Positions 46,420-57,546 of a stretch of DNA of 64,000 nucleotides are shown piece after piece. The notes under the pieces are model-generated. The model made no database searches. It was not told the origin of the DNA and saw only the letters and a list, made by a program, of their open reading frames with translations. Within the stretch, counting starts at the first letter, position 1. Every line of letters begins with the position of its first letter. The DNA is from Artemisia argyi (lineage: Eukaryota; Streptophyta; Magnoliopsida; Asterales; Asteraceae), in the NCBI GenBank assembly GCA_030686995.1, contig CM060697.1, positions 104,779,272 to 104,843,271 on the forward strand. Reading direction: 5' to 3'. The position numbers and the translations under genes are program-made.

Positions 46420-47418
46420 CTACGTGACCTCATCTTTGGTTTCACTCTCTAGGTCATCTCCTATACCAGTTTTGTATTCCAGGCCTAGTTGCAAGCATTT
46501 TTTGTAGAAACCAAGCATCCTATTCATCACATACTCTACTCCTTTACGTCTATCCTCATCATTCCTATAATAAGCCGCTTGCTTGTGTTCTTCTTCTATG
46601 TTTGACAGGAGGCGGTACTGCTCAATCTTATAGAGCATTTGGTAGGAAATTTCATCATTCTCCTCCTTGAACCTAACTATCCCTAGAGTCGGATCATAAC
46701 TCATCTTAGTAGCCTCAACGAATGGTTTTCCGAACACTACTTGACTTAGGCAAGCATCTATCATCGGACGAGTATCCTCTACTATCATAAAATCGATCTC
46801 ATAAGTGAAATTTCCTTCAATCACATGCAATCCCTTCACTCTTCCTACAAAATTACTTATCAAATTCTTATTGGGCATCATCCTATAACCAAGTTGTTTC
46901 TTCATTACCCAATTATAATAAGTCCTAGTCATGATGTTTATAGGAGATCTAGGATCGATATAAGCTTTCCATATATGCATATGCCCAATGTTGCATGGTA
47001 TGTTGATGTTAGAGGGGTCTCCCATTTTGATAAGGGGTGAGCCAAGGATATATGGTGTCTCGGGGTCATCGAATAAATCCTTATGATATTCCCGTTCTTC
47101 CTTGGTGGGCAACTTATCAAAGTACTCTTCTACAGTCTCTACTTCCTCAAACTCTTCTCCCTTATTAACCTCAACTTCCCTAATTTCATCCTTAGTCTCG
47201 GTTTCTACTTCAATTTCATCCTTGTCACTTTCTTCTATATCCTTATCAATTGGTTTAATGGTAACAACATTGACAAAGTGGACGTGTTTGGATGATGAGG
47301 GGTCCTTGGTTTGGATTCCGCTATTGGTATCCCTAGTGTCCTTCCTAGGTGTAGTTAACGCTTGGTTGTTGAGCACTTTCAACAAGTTGTCAATCTTATT
47401 GGTCATCTCCGTTTGTTA
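46420..47418 (-). pseudogene. Protease-like C-terminal part of the gag-pro protein
   Basis: 328 codons in frame with gag after a TAA (47416-47418). An acidic linker (DIEESDKDEIEVETETKDEI) leads to EEREYHKDLFDDPETPYILG. A retropepsin-like fold follows, with HIWKAYIDPRSPINIMTRTY at about residues 147-166 and IDACLSQVVFGKPFVEATKM at about residues 214-233. The active-site triplet reads D-P-R rather than D-x-G, so catalysis is doubtful. The C-terminal ~90 residues (NDEDRRKGVEYVMNRMLGFY) are conserved in Athila-related gag-pro proteins. The frame ends naturally at 46420; no RT follows. Confidence 0.75.
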
Positions 47419-48678
47419 TTGGTTGAATTCGGTTTCAAACCTATCTATGCGAGCTTCTTGAGATGCCATAAACTTGGACATCAATCCTTCAAGATTGTTG
47501 GTACTACCATAGTTGTTAGAAGGATTGATGTTGAAAGTACGGTTGGAGGGTGGACCGTTTGGTTGGTAACGATTAGGCGGATTGGAAGAATTGGTTTGGT
47601 TTTGTTTCCACCTAAGGTTTGGGTGATTTTTCCAAGAAGGGTTGTAGGAATCACCATAAGGGTTTGGCTCGGGTTTGAAAGTGTACCACTTATCTCTCGC
47701 TTCGTCGGTACGCGAGGATGCGTAGTCCGCAAAAGCTGTTCCGGGGAGTTCCACACAATCACAAGTGTCATGGGGACCACTACATAATTTGCATGAAGAA
47801 GTGATTTTGTTCACTTGGCTTGAAGGCTTAGGAGCTTCGTAAGATTTCATGAGAAACTTGACTTGGTCTTCAAGTTCCATGATCCTACAGTCGGGAGTGC
47901 TAGAATTGTTCGAAGGCAAAGATATTGCCTTGACCGTTTTGTTCAAATCACGGGGATCATTCCAACATTCCTTGTCATAGAGAGCAAGATCTTCTATGAG
48001 TTCCCATGATTCTTCCGCACTTAGATCACGTAGCTTACCACCGGCCGATTGGTCAATGGTTCGCCTCGTGGAGAGATCGATATGGTCATAAAAGATTTGG
48101 GCTTGGAGCCAAAGATCTATGCCATGATGAGGGACTTTTTGGAGTAAGTCCTTGAAACGAGTCCATGCTTCATATAGAGTTTCACCTTGACGTTGTTGGA
48201 ACATCAAGATATCATTTCTAAGCTTCGTAGTTCTCCCCGGTGGGAAAAATTGAGCAAGGAAACGAGTGGTGAGATCATCCCATGAGGTGATGGATCCCGC
48301 GGGTAAACGTTCAAGCCATTGACTAGCTTGATCACGTAGAGAGAATTGGAATAGGCGTAATCCGGTTGACACTCTAGTTGTAGCATCAAGGTCTATAGAA
48401 TCTACGATTTTAAGGAAGTCCTTGAGATGTTGATTTGGATCTTCGGAACGAAGTCCATGGAATACACATCCGCTTTGCACCAACCGGATGGTGTCGGATC
48501 GCAAGGGAGACACATTGGCTCCTTGGGTGAGCTCAATGGTGTTTCGATAGCCTTGGTGGCTAGGTCGGGAATACTCTCCTAGGGTTCGGCGCCTAAGAGG
48601 TTGGTTAGGTAGTGGTGGGTTTTGTGGGTGGTCTTGTTGTGGTGGGTTGATGGGTTCAAAGATGTTACCACCTTCCAT
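47416..48678 (-). pseudogene. Gag of the non-autonomous gag-pro element
   Basis: 420 codons from the ATG 48678 (MEGGNIFEPINPPQQDHPQN). The retrotransposon gag domain spans about residues 95-200, with NQHLKDFLKIVDSIDLDATT, LFQFSLRDQASQWLERLPAG, SWDDLTTRFLAQFFPPGRTT and FQQRQGETLYEAWTRFKDLL. A zinc-knuckle-like CKLCSGPHDTCDC lies at about residues 296-308. The tail is Asn/Pro-rich (NSSNPPNRYQPNGPPSNRTF). The only defect is the TAA after FNQ, which splits it from the protease part. The gag is otherwise intact over 1.26 kb, better kept than most coding DNA in the window. Confidence 0.85.
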
Positions 48679-48825
48679 GATATCGGATGGTAAAGAATAT
48701 GAACAAAAACATGAAGAAATGAGATAGACTAAAGAGAACCTAAAAATAAAAAATAAAACCTTACTAGAAAGGAATCTAGCAAGTAGACCTAATAAAAAGA
48801 AATTCTAATCTAGACAATAACTATT

Positions 48826-48843
48826 CCCCGGGCTGCGGCGCCA
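48826..48843 (-). promoter_or_regulatory. Primer-binding site of the gag-pro element
   Basis: Minus strand after the LTR end reads agttttTGGCGCCGCAGCCCGGGG. The tggcgccg start matches the tRNA-Asp-type PBS at 11150, with several differences further in. Confidence 0.6.
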
Positions 48844-48849
48844 AAAACT

Positions 48850-50270
48850 TGATGCGTGGGAATTGCACCAGGCTTTACCTCTCGAGGGATCTCGAGAAGT
48901 TAACAACCCCGACCAGGCAGTGTACCTGATCGTTATAGTATAGTATAGTGACAAGTACCGGGGGATTGATCGTTCAACTTAGGAATAGTGTCGCTAGGAT
49001 TAGAAAACCTAAAGACTAGGTCTAGAGATGAGAGATGATTCTTTTTATATTTTTTTATATTTTATGAAAGCAAGTAAAATCTCTGTTTTGAAGGAGTTGG
49101 GCGGAATTAGTTGCTAGTCAACTAACCCAATAACTAAAATGCAATCAAAATAAAATACTAAAAATGAAAATAAACTAAATTAAGATAGTGGTGTGAGCAA
49201 TATATGGGAGAATTGTGTTTACTTAGATTTCACTACTCCCTAGATATCTTTTACAGGTTAATTACTTGTTACGGTTGCGTGGATGACGGATTGTATTCCT
49301 TAATACCATTCATGGGGTGGCGTACTTACTTCCCCAATCCTATAAGCTCCTACTTCACTCCTACGTCGAGCCGGCTAAGAAGCTCCTAACATGGGATCAC
49401 TAGAATTCGCTCATGCATTAAATACAATAATAAAAACCTAGTACACATTGGTTCATGTTTCTTAAGACGTTCAAGCAAGTTACACAATGGAGATCTGCCA
49501 GTTTTCTTAAGCCTAACATTGAAATCATTCATCCATTACAACTATAAACAAGCAATCAACCTATAATTAACATCTAGGTTTCATTACATCTAAGCAAACA
49601 CATGAAAGATCTAGCCTAGCATGTTATAATCAAGACAAGCATAAGATATATTCAAACAACACATAGACATATTAAATGAATTGAAAGAGGACTTATCTTA
49701 ATAGAACATGAAAGGTTTCAAGGGGTGAAAACCCTTGTCAATACTGTTACAAACGACCTAGGGTTTATTAGGTTCGACCTTAGTATTCTCCACACAAGTT
49801 CCTCTCTTATGAATGAAAAATAGAAAAGTATATATAGATTTTGTGAGGTGACGGCATCAAGAGTAAATGTCTGACGCCGTCATCTCGCTGCCAATAAAGT
49901 TCTCGGACTGCCTAGATCTTGGTTTGACGCCGTCACATGTAATCCATCTTCAGGCCGTTACTCAAATAACTCTTGACACCCTTCTCTTGACGCCTTCAGG
50001 TTTTCTCTGGGTCGTCATGGATTTTACTCCTGACGCCATCATCTTTCCCTTCTTGACGCCGTCAGGTACTGTTCTCAGCATGGAAAATTAAGTCTTTGCC
50101 GTTTTCTTCACTTTTATGCTCCAAAAATGTCCAAAATGCTTCCTTTTCCAGAATTCACTCCCAAAGTACCTAAAATCTCAAAAGGAACGATTTAGGGCAA
50201 TATTTGATCAAATAAATTCAATTCCGGGCTTAAATGACTCCCTAAAAATGGTTCATTTTTCGCCTCATCA
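48850..50270 (-). repeat. 5' LTR of the gag-pro element
   Basis: 1421 bp, minus-strand tgatgaggcg...cacgcatca, aligning end to end with 6505-7926. It repeats the array of tgacgccgtca-like palindromes at 49851-50065. The right TSD copy ctgga follows at 50271-50275. The frames 49204-49389 and 49867-50091 mirror those of the other LTR and are not genes. Confidence 0.87.
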
Positions 50271-50275
50271 CTGGA

Positions 50276-53080
50276 CAAAGGTATATGAATGCAACCTGTT
50301 TCGCTCGTCCGTCCCATTTCCAGGAAGGAATTTGTAACCTGTTTCGCTCGTCTAGGAAAGAATTTGTAACCTATTTCGCTCGTCCGTCCCATTCCGAGAA
50401 ATCTGGTATACCTGAACAAAGGTATATGAATGCAACAGAATAATAACTATGGAACAAACAACAGGAACAAACAAAAGGTCATTAAATTTTGTTTGCATCA
50501 TATTTTAATGATGATTTTGGTTTGAGCCAATCAAAATCCTAAGTAAACAATACATGACATTTTTAGATGCACCCAATGTCAGCCAAACGAATATGTATTT
50601 TGAGATGTATTTTAGATTACCTATCTTGATCTGTTTCCCAACTCAACAACATGAATTAAGAGGGAAAAAATGTTGACGCACGATTTCCTCCTAACACATA
50701 AATAAATTCCAATCAGTGATATTACAAAATAAACTGTGGTTTTAGATTCTAAGTCCAAACCTTTTTTTTTTTTTTTTTGTCTGCAAGAAACCTGTTGCTA
50801 GTTGCTACTTTCATCATAGTACGATGTGCCTATTAGAATATAAAATCACAAACAATCTCGTTTCAATATTAATTTACAAGGGATAAGTATAACTAAAATT
50901 GTTATTTGTATTTAACAGTCAAATACCAAGTAACAACGACACTTGCCTTGAATCATTAAATGAGTTTGTCCATTGTTGTTATGTGTGGCAGCAGAATTCT
51001 TTTCCAGGCTTTGATTACCAGCAGAATTAGTTTTTTGCATACCTGTATAGCAATTTGTTCTCCATTGTCAACCACGAAAACTCACCATATCTCCTGTAAA
51101 AAAAACACCAAACAACATAATCAAATTTTTTAATGAAAAAGACTTAAACACATACAATAGTTACAAAACTAATTAACAATTTTCTTTCATCCCGAGCCAT
51201 CCGCATAACCTCATATCCTTCAAAACACCAAACAAACCAAAATTAATCAATCCCCATGAAACCCAAAATTAAAACACAAAACTGAAACCAAAATTAATAG
51301 GTACCCAGCATTGTACAAAGAACAGACAATAGTGAAAAAGCGAATAAAAAAACTGTTTTACTCAACTTCAGAATCAGGACAAACTGATCCCCCATTCATA
51401 GTTGGCATGTTGTAGACCAGTTCCTTATTATTGATAACACGAGTTTTGTCCCGCCCATTAACTGCATTCAGTAAAAAAAAGTAAAGTTAAATCCATAAGC
51501 ACAAAATGTGGATACTGAAAGAGATAAATTAGAAAAGAAACATACCTTTTGTAGTTTCTTCCAAGCTAGTAAAGAAGGTTTAATGAACGCTAAGATGAGG
51601 TTCAGATATGCATTTTCTTTGGGCAAAATGGCTCACCCGCTATGGCTGCAAATACATAACAGCCCTGGTTACCATGCCAAGTTGAGGGAATACGCTAGCC
51701 ACACTCATGAAATAGTTAATACACAGAAAGTTCATCATTGGCCGTACGTTCATGATATCAGGCTTTCAAATATAGGCTCAGATAGGGCAGCAATTAGGAA
51801 AGAATGGACACACCCGTCATGGCTGCAAATCTAACAGGATACCATGCCAAGATACAGGGAATCTCATTTTTAACATGACCCATTAAAACTCATCAAAGCC
51901 TCGTTCTTAATTAAATTGCAAAGAAGTATATGTTGCATTCCATGCAAGTTGGTCACATCTGCAAGCCTAATGCAGCACAACGTAACCAACAAATCGATAG
52001 AAACAATAAGCAGTCTATATTGTTGCCCATGGCTGCAAACATAGCTATTTGCCTCGCCACCCACAGTGCGTACGAAATGGCTGCAAACCAAGTGGGTTGC
52101 CCTGCCAAGATATGAGCCCACCTCATATCTAGCAGACAAACACTATAAACCAAAACAACATTGGCAGCAAACCCTACGCAAACCATGATTTTTCCAACCA
52201 AGACACCGAAAAACCCACACCTAGCAAAACTTTTAAGTCAAATGTCATCCAATGCAAATAATTCACATATCAATAAGCTAATTAGCAGTTTTTATCACCA
52301 ATCCAAACACCCCTAGAGTATTAGCAAATTCTAAGGGGTATTAATAGTTTTTATCACCAATCCAAGCTAATTAACTGACTTCACATCAACACCGTAACAA
52401 CACAATATTAAATGAGGCATATAAATTATAGCAATCTAAGGCTATTAATTAAATGAGATCAAATGTCAAAAACATAAAGAAAAACACATAAAAAACACAA
52501 TTACCATATCACACCTAAAATTGCTTGTTCACCGCTATTTGTTCAACCAAGAACCCTGGATCGCCTCTCTTTTGATCTAAAAATAATTGATCCAACTAAT
52601 CTAAAACTCTGTAAACATTCCCCGAACAAATATATGGATATAAGGAAAGTGTCTACTATAGATGTAAACATTTGGCACTCAAAAGACCACACATTCATTA
52701 AAATATTATGGTTATTGTACACCCCCTCACAGGCAACTGTAGCACTACAGTAACGCATATTTTTTTTGGGTCGGATTCCAGTAAAACGGCGGTGGATGTA
52801 AGGTCCGATCGGATCCTTTGAGAAAGAAAAAGTTGTGAGTTCTAGTGAACAGTCAGGGTCGGGTACCAAAGTTCATTTTACATATTGGGCTAAAAAAAAC
52901 CGACCCAAGAAGAGGGCAAAAACAAAGGGCAACAACAAAAGGGCTTATAAGCCCGCTTTTTGTTATATTGATATAATGGATCAAATGGGAATGAATGACA
53001 AACAGTTAGCAATAGGAGAAGTGTTAGAAATGATAATGTGAATGTTAGTGTTATGGGGTAAAGGAATTATGTTGGTGAAG
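50276..53080. other. Right half of the split gene-fragment region; short repeats and exon-like pieces
   Basis: No complete gene. 50276-50440 contains tandem duplications of 'acaaaggtatatgaatgcaac' and 'cctgtttcgctcgtc'. 51359-51480 (minus) is an open piece ending in stop that reads AVNGRDKTRVINNKELVYNM followed by PTMNGGSVCPDSEVE; unrecognised but exon-like. 51230-51180 (minus) reads GYEVMRMARDERK. 51600-52120 has four imperfect units with 'atggctgcaaa'. 52240-52400 resembles 5320-5400 (gcaaattcta...ttaactgacttcacatca). The plus-strand frame 52835-53041 (YWAKKNRPKKRAKTKGNNKR) is unrecognised. A poly-T run lies at 50764-50780. Confidence 0.4.
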
Positions 53081-53468
53081 TGATAACATCAAATTAAACT
53101 GATATTTTATATATCAAATTCCCATGTTTATGGTCTCATTTGTATTATTGTTATACTTAATTCGTTCATATTTGTTCATATGTACATTTCATGATAAATG
53201 AGGCGTTAGAGCGAGAAAGATACAAGAAAATGCCAAAAAGTGCTGAAAATATTCTAACTACAGGTTACGGCCTAATTGGTACGTGGACTACGCTGTAACA
53301 CATTATAAAGGCTATGGCGTAGCTTGGTAGTTTAGTTACGCCGTAGAGAAATTTACGGAGTGGATAAGCATATGCTGATGAAGACTTACGGCGTAACTGA
53401 ACAATTTAGTTACGCCGTAATTAATTACTTGAACACGAAGGAGTTGAAGTTCAGGGGCTAAAAGCAGT

Positions 53469-53951
53469 TGATGACGTATAGTGTATATATGGGCCACGAG
53501 CCCATATGATAAACATTACTAAGGCCCAAAGCTACCATGCGTGGGCTATTGTTACTTGGGCCGCATCAATAATGGAATAGGCTCACGTAAGCCCAAACCC
53601 AAATAAACTATACACGGTAGATAAGGATCATCTATCTATGGAATAGATATCCTTACCCGGATAAGCACCATGGGTGCGAAACGTAAGGAGCACGAACCCT
53701 ACAAGGATTCTGCGCCTATATAAGGAATGACATAGCTATCATTCAAGGTACGATACACAAACCCTAAACTCTTTACGAGAACCCTAAATCGATTACTTAC
53801 TCTCACGCCGGAGTCTAATCGTGGGAGACAATCCCACGATAAGCCTAACGGTGTTGTTTATTTTCTTAGTGCGCAGGTTACAAGTACTAAGAAGCGAATT
53901 GATACGAGAACAAGAGCCCATAAACAGGAACGCCCAACTTTTGTATCAACA
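53469..53951 (+). repeat. 5' LTR of the Tat element with TATA box
   Basis: tgatgacgta...tatcaaca. A TATA box ctatataagg lies at 53716-53725, about 225 bp before the LTR end. A short inverted repeat 'tcgtgggagacaatcccacga' follows at 53818-53838, in the likely transcribed leader. Confidence 0.92.
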
Positions 53952-53953
53952 AG

Positions 53954-53970
53954 TGGCGCCATCCGTGGGA
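53954..53970 (+). promoter_or_regulatory. Primer-binding site of the Tat element
   Basis: tggcgccatccgtggga begins two bases after the LTR. Very similar strings (tggcgccgtctgtggga) serve as PBS in many plant Tat elements. I cannot name the tRNA with certainty. Confidence 0.65.
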
Positions 53971-53994
53971 CCCTACTAAGAACTAAGAACTAGA

Positions 53995-55740
53995 ATGACA
54001 AAGAATAAGAATTCAAGCCAGCGGACTCCACAGTCAGAAAGACGTGACCCCCAGAGGAAGAATCAACAAGATTCGACCCCTAGGTAGGTTGCTGGGACAA
54101 CCAGTGCACCTGGTCACCAAGAGGCGGGAACAACCCAACCTCTTCCAGAGGTAGAACTACCTGTAAGGACTACCCAAATCACCCCAGTGGTCCCAAGCGC
54201 TGAGGAACTCCAGCGCACCCTCTTCACTACTCCTCACCAAACCGTACCCACAGTGAACAACACTGTGCCTCCAGGTGCGCCTAACCGAGATAGGGTGCCT
54301 AATACTGAGGCGGACATTCTTTCAGCAACTGAGGACACACCCAAACTAACCTTGGGAAATTTTGTATCCCAAAATTAAGAAACCCTAACTGCCCTCATGC
54401 AAGAAGAGGCAAGGAGAAGGTCAAGTACGAGCCTACTAGCTCGACTCAATTTTGGTCCTGAGCACGAACCATTATCACCGCGCCACCCACGAGGAAGGCG
54501 CGCAGAACGTACTACCATCCACGATAGGCTGGGTACGACATCTGATTCACAGTACTCAGAAGACAGCGAGAGGCACACTAATGTCCACTCCAGACTTGGC
54601 AGTCGAGGGATTCAAGACCGATTAGGACCTCAAAATTCACCAAGCCAAGGGTCCTCCAAATCTGGGAGTAAGAGGATTCATGACAGATTGGGGAAAAGAA
54701 TATCCCCAAGTGAGAGTCCCTCAAGCTCTTCTTCTGAAAGAAGCCGGCGCAAGCGCCGAAAAAGAGACTACTCTTCTTCCAGTGACTCCTCGGACAACGA
54801 GGATAGAGAAACAGGACACTGGAAGTCAAGAGGTAGACGTCGCGAGGAAGAAAATGAAGATATGTCTCTTCCGTGGCGTCGCCAGAAAGTTGATGCGTTT
54901 ACACGACGCATCAGTGATTACTCCGTTCGCAAGCGCAGGCGCATGCCCACTAACGTAAAAACATATGATGGAACAGGTGACCCTGATGATCACCTAAAAG
55001 TTTTTGAATCAGCTGCCACTATCGAAAACTGGCCACAGCCTGTGTGGTGCCATATGTTTAATTCTACGTTGGTAGGGAACGCGCGCACATGGTTCAGCAA
55101 ACTCCCACGCAGGAGCATCGGTAGGTTCGAGGAATTACGGAAAGCATTCCGTCTCAACTTCACCCAGAGAAAAAAGTGCGCTAAAACTCCTGTTGAACTA
55201 GCAAGAGTGAAACAGCGCCAAGGGGAATCAACCAGCGCTTTTATGGAACGCTTCAAGGATGAGTGCATACAAGTCAAAGCATGTCATGAAATCCTAAAAA
55301 TTTCAGGGTTCATGAATGGGATTAATAACCCAGAACTTATCTGAAAGCTAAATGACAAAGTTCCCCAGACTTTCGATGAGCTAACAAAGCGCACCAGATC
55401 CTTTATACAAGGAGAAGCAGCCGCTGCGGACAGTAAAAAGGGTTATTCGAACTATAGGCAGCAAGAGCAGCCTAGGAGACAATCCAACGATCAGAATAAC
55501 AACCGCAGCAGGAATTACCGCAGCGGAAGAGACAATGACAAGTATACCCCTCTCACAAAAACCCTGAGGGAAATATTTGTAACAGAAGGTGCAAACTTCC
55601 CAAAACCGCCACCAATGCGCACCACAGAGGAAAAGCGCATAGGGAATGGATACTGCAAGTACCATGGTCAAAAAGGCCATACAACTAACGAGTGCGTCTA
55701 GCTAAGACAACTAATTGAAAAGTTAGTAAGAGAAGGCAGA
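53995..55740 (+). pseudogene. Gag of the Tat element
   Basis: Frame starting at the ATG 53995 (MTKNKNSSQRTPQSERRDPQ). A Ser/Arg-rich region follows (SSSERSRRKRRKRDYSSSSD) with repeats of IHDRLG. The retrotransposon gag domain has MPTNVKTYDGTGDPDDHLKV, VWCHMFNSTLVGNARTWFSK, EELRKAFRLNFTQRKKCAKT and ELARVKQRQGESTSAFMERF. A Tat-type zinc motif YCKYHGQKGHTTNEC lies near 55653-55697. In-frame stops occur near 54085 (TAG), at 54376 (TAA), 55342 (TGA) and 55699 (TAG). The same frame continues into the protease. Confidence 0.88.
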
Positions 55741-57546
55741 ATGGACCACCTTGTAAAAAACATCAAAGAGGGAAAAGACAAACAAAGGAACAGGGGTAAG
55801 AAAGAGCCCCCCAAAGAAAAAGCTGATACCATATACATGATACAGTCATGGCATCGCAAGATAAAGCAAAAAGTCAGCCAAAAATTCTCTCCTGAAAAAG
55901 AGATATCTTTCCCTACTCTAGCTGCGGACAACGCAGTTGTCGAACCTCTAACCATTGAAATACATGCGGGAGGACATGATATCCACCGCATGTACATTGA
56001 CGGAGGAGCATCCGCAGACATCCTGTATGATCATTGTTTCAAAAGACTGCGACCTGAAATCCAAAGTCAATTGATACCAGCAACAACGTCATTGACTGGA
56101 TTCACAGGAGAAAAGATCTGGCCCATGGGGCAGTTACGCTTGCTGGTGGTCGTGGGAGATGAACAACACTCAACCGCAACATGGATAAATTTCATGGTAA
56201 TAAAATCTCCCTCACCATACAATGATATCATTGGGAGACCTGGAATATCATCCATGCGCGCTGTACCATCCACAGCGCACGGAATGCTTAAGTTTCCAAT
56301 AAAAGGAGGAGTTGTCACCCTCTATAACACAACAGTACCACCAAGAGAATGCAACGCGGTAACAACTGAAGTAGAGACTATTCCAGAACGGTACACAGAA
56401 AAAACACCAAACCTAAAAGTCGCTATTCATCCTGATTACCCGGACCAACAAGTTTCGATTGGTGGATCTTTATCTGACAAAGGTAAAGCAGCCGTATGCG
56501 CACTCTTGCAGAAAAACTTGGACATCTTCGCATGGGAACCAAAACACATGACAGGGGTGCCACGCTCTATCACAGAGCATAAGCTACAAATCCGACAAGG
56601 ATATCCCCCAATACGACAAAAGAAGCGCGGCCAGGCCCCAGATCGTGCAAAGGCTATTCTGGAAGTAGTACATAAGCTCGTAGACGCAGGCATCATGCGC
56701 GAAGTGTACTACCACGACTGGCTCTCTAACCCAGTTCTGGTAAAGAAGAGCGATGGCAGTTGGAGAATGTGCGTGGACTTCACGGACCTTAACAAAGCAT
56801 GTCCACAGGACTGCTACCCACTGCCAGAAATAGACTGGAAAGTAGAATCCCTGTGCGGATACCCTTTCAAGTGCTTCCTAGACGCATACAAAGGGTATCA
56901 TCAAATTCAGATGGCAGTCGAAGATGAAGAAAAAACAGCTTTCCACACCAGTCAAGGAGTGTACTGCTACACAAAAATGCCTTTCGGCTTAAAAAACGCA
57001 GGCGCAACATACCAACGGTTGGTGGACACAGCTTTCGAAAAACAAGTAGGCCGCAACTTGGAGGTCTACGTCGACAACCTTGTCATCAAAAGCCACACAG
57101 AGGATGAGTTGGTGCGCGACATTGAGGAAACGTTCAGAACATTGGGACGCATAAACATGAAGTTAAACCCCAAGAAGTGCACCTTTGGCGCAACCGAAGG
57201 CATGTTCCTTGGATACTTAATAGAACCTGATGGAATCAAGCCTTGCCCAGAAAAAACAAAGGCTGTCATTGATCTCCCCTCACCGCGCACACTCAAAGAA
57301 GTCCAGTCATTGAATGGAAAGTTAGCAGGGCTAAACCGTTTCTTATCTAAATCAGCAGACAAGTCGCTTCCTCTCTTTAAAACACTCACGAAGTGCACAA
57401 AAAAAGGGAGATTTTCGCTGAACCAAAGAAGCGGAGGAAGCTTTCCAACAACTCAAACACCATCTGGCATCTCTTCCCAAACTTGTCGCACCGCGACCAG
57501 GGGAAGAGCTAATCATGTACTTATCGGCAACTCATGGAGCACATAG
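55741..57546 (+). pseudogene. Protease and reverse transcriptase of the Tat element
   Basis: Continues the gag frame. The protease has IHRMYIDGGASADILYDHCF (active-site D-G-G-A) at about residues 82-101 and YNDIIGRPGISSMRAVPSTA at about residues 158-177. RT has DAGIMREVYYHDWLSNPVLV, WRMCVDFTDLNKACPQDCYP, FLDAYKGYHQIQMAVEDEEK, KMPFGLKNAGATYQRLVD and YVDNLVIKSHTEDELV. The catalytic YxDD reads Y-V-D-N, so the second metal-binding Asp is lost. RT thumb NGKLAGLNRFLSKSADKSLP follows. Near 57410 the frame shifts; codons after that up to 57546 are out of frame and meaningless. Confidence 0.9.

Larger units (their letters stand above)
6505..50270 (-). mobile_element. Non-autonomous Ty3/gypsy-like element (gag-pro only) hosting a nest of insertions
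   Basis: On the minus strand the element has a 5' LTR at 48850-50270, a primer-binding site at 48826-48843, a gag-protease frame at 46420-48678, a long non-coding part, and a 3' LTR at 6505-7926. The flanking TSD is ctgga. Subtracting the Athila-like element (9797-21920) and the Helitron (about 22134-46264) leaves about 7.5 kb of element sequence: 7927-9796, 21921-22133 and 46265-48849 plus the LTRs. No RT, RNase H or integrase from this element is visible, so it would depend on enzymes supplied in trans. The LTR pair shows many more differences than the 1.2% seen in the copia and Tat elements, consistent with being the oldest layer. Confidence 0.75.

Noticed and set aside
52835..53041. Possible basic small protein (YWAKKNRPKKRAKTKGNNKR)
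   Set aside because: No homologue recognised, no promoter or splice context. Listed only within the region description.
54578..54829. 83-codon minus-strand frame in the Tat gag, and similar frames at 55381-56021 and 57975-58475
   Set aside because: Antisense shadows of gag, protease and RNase H regions.
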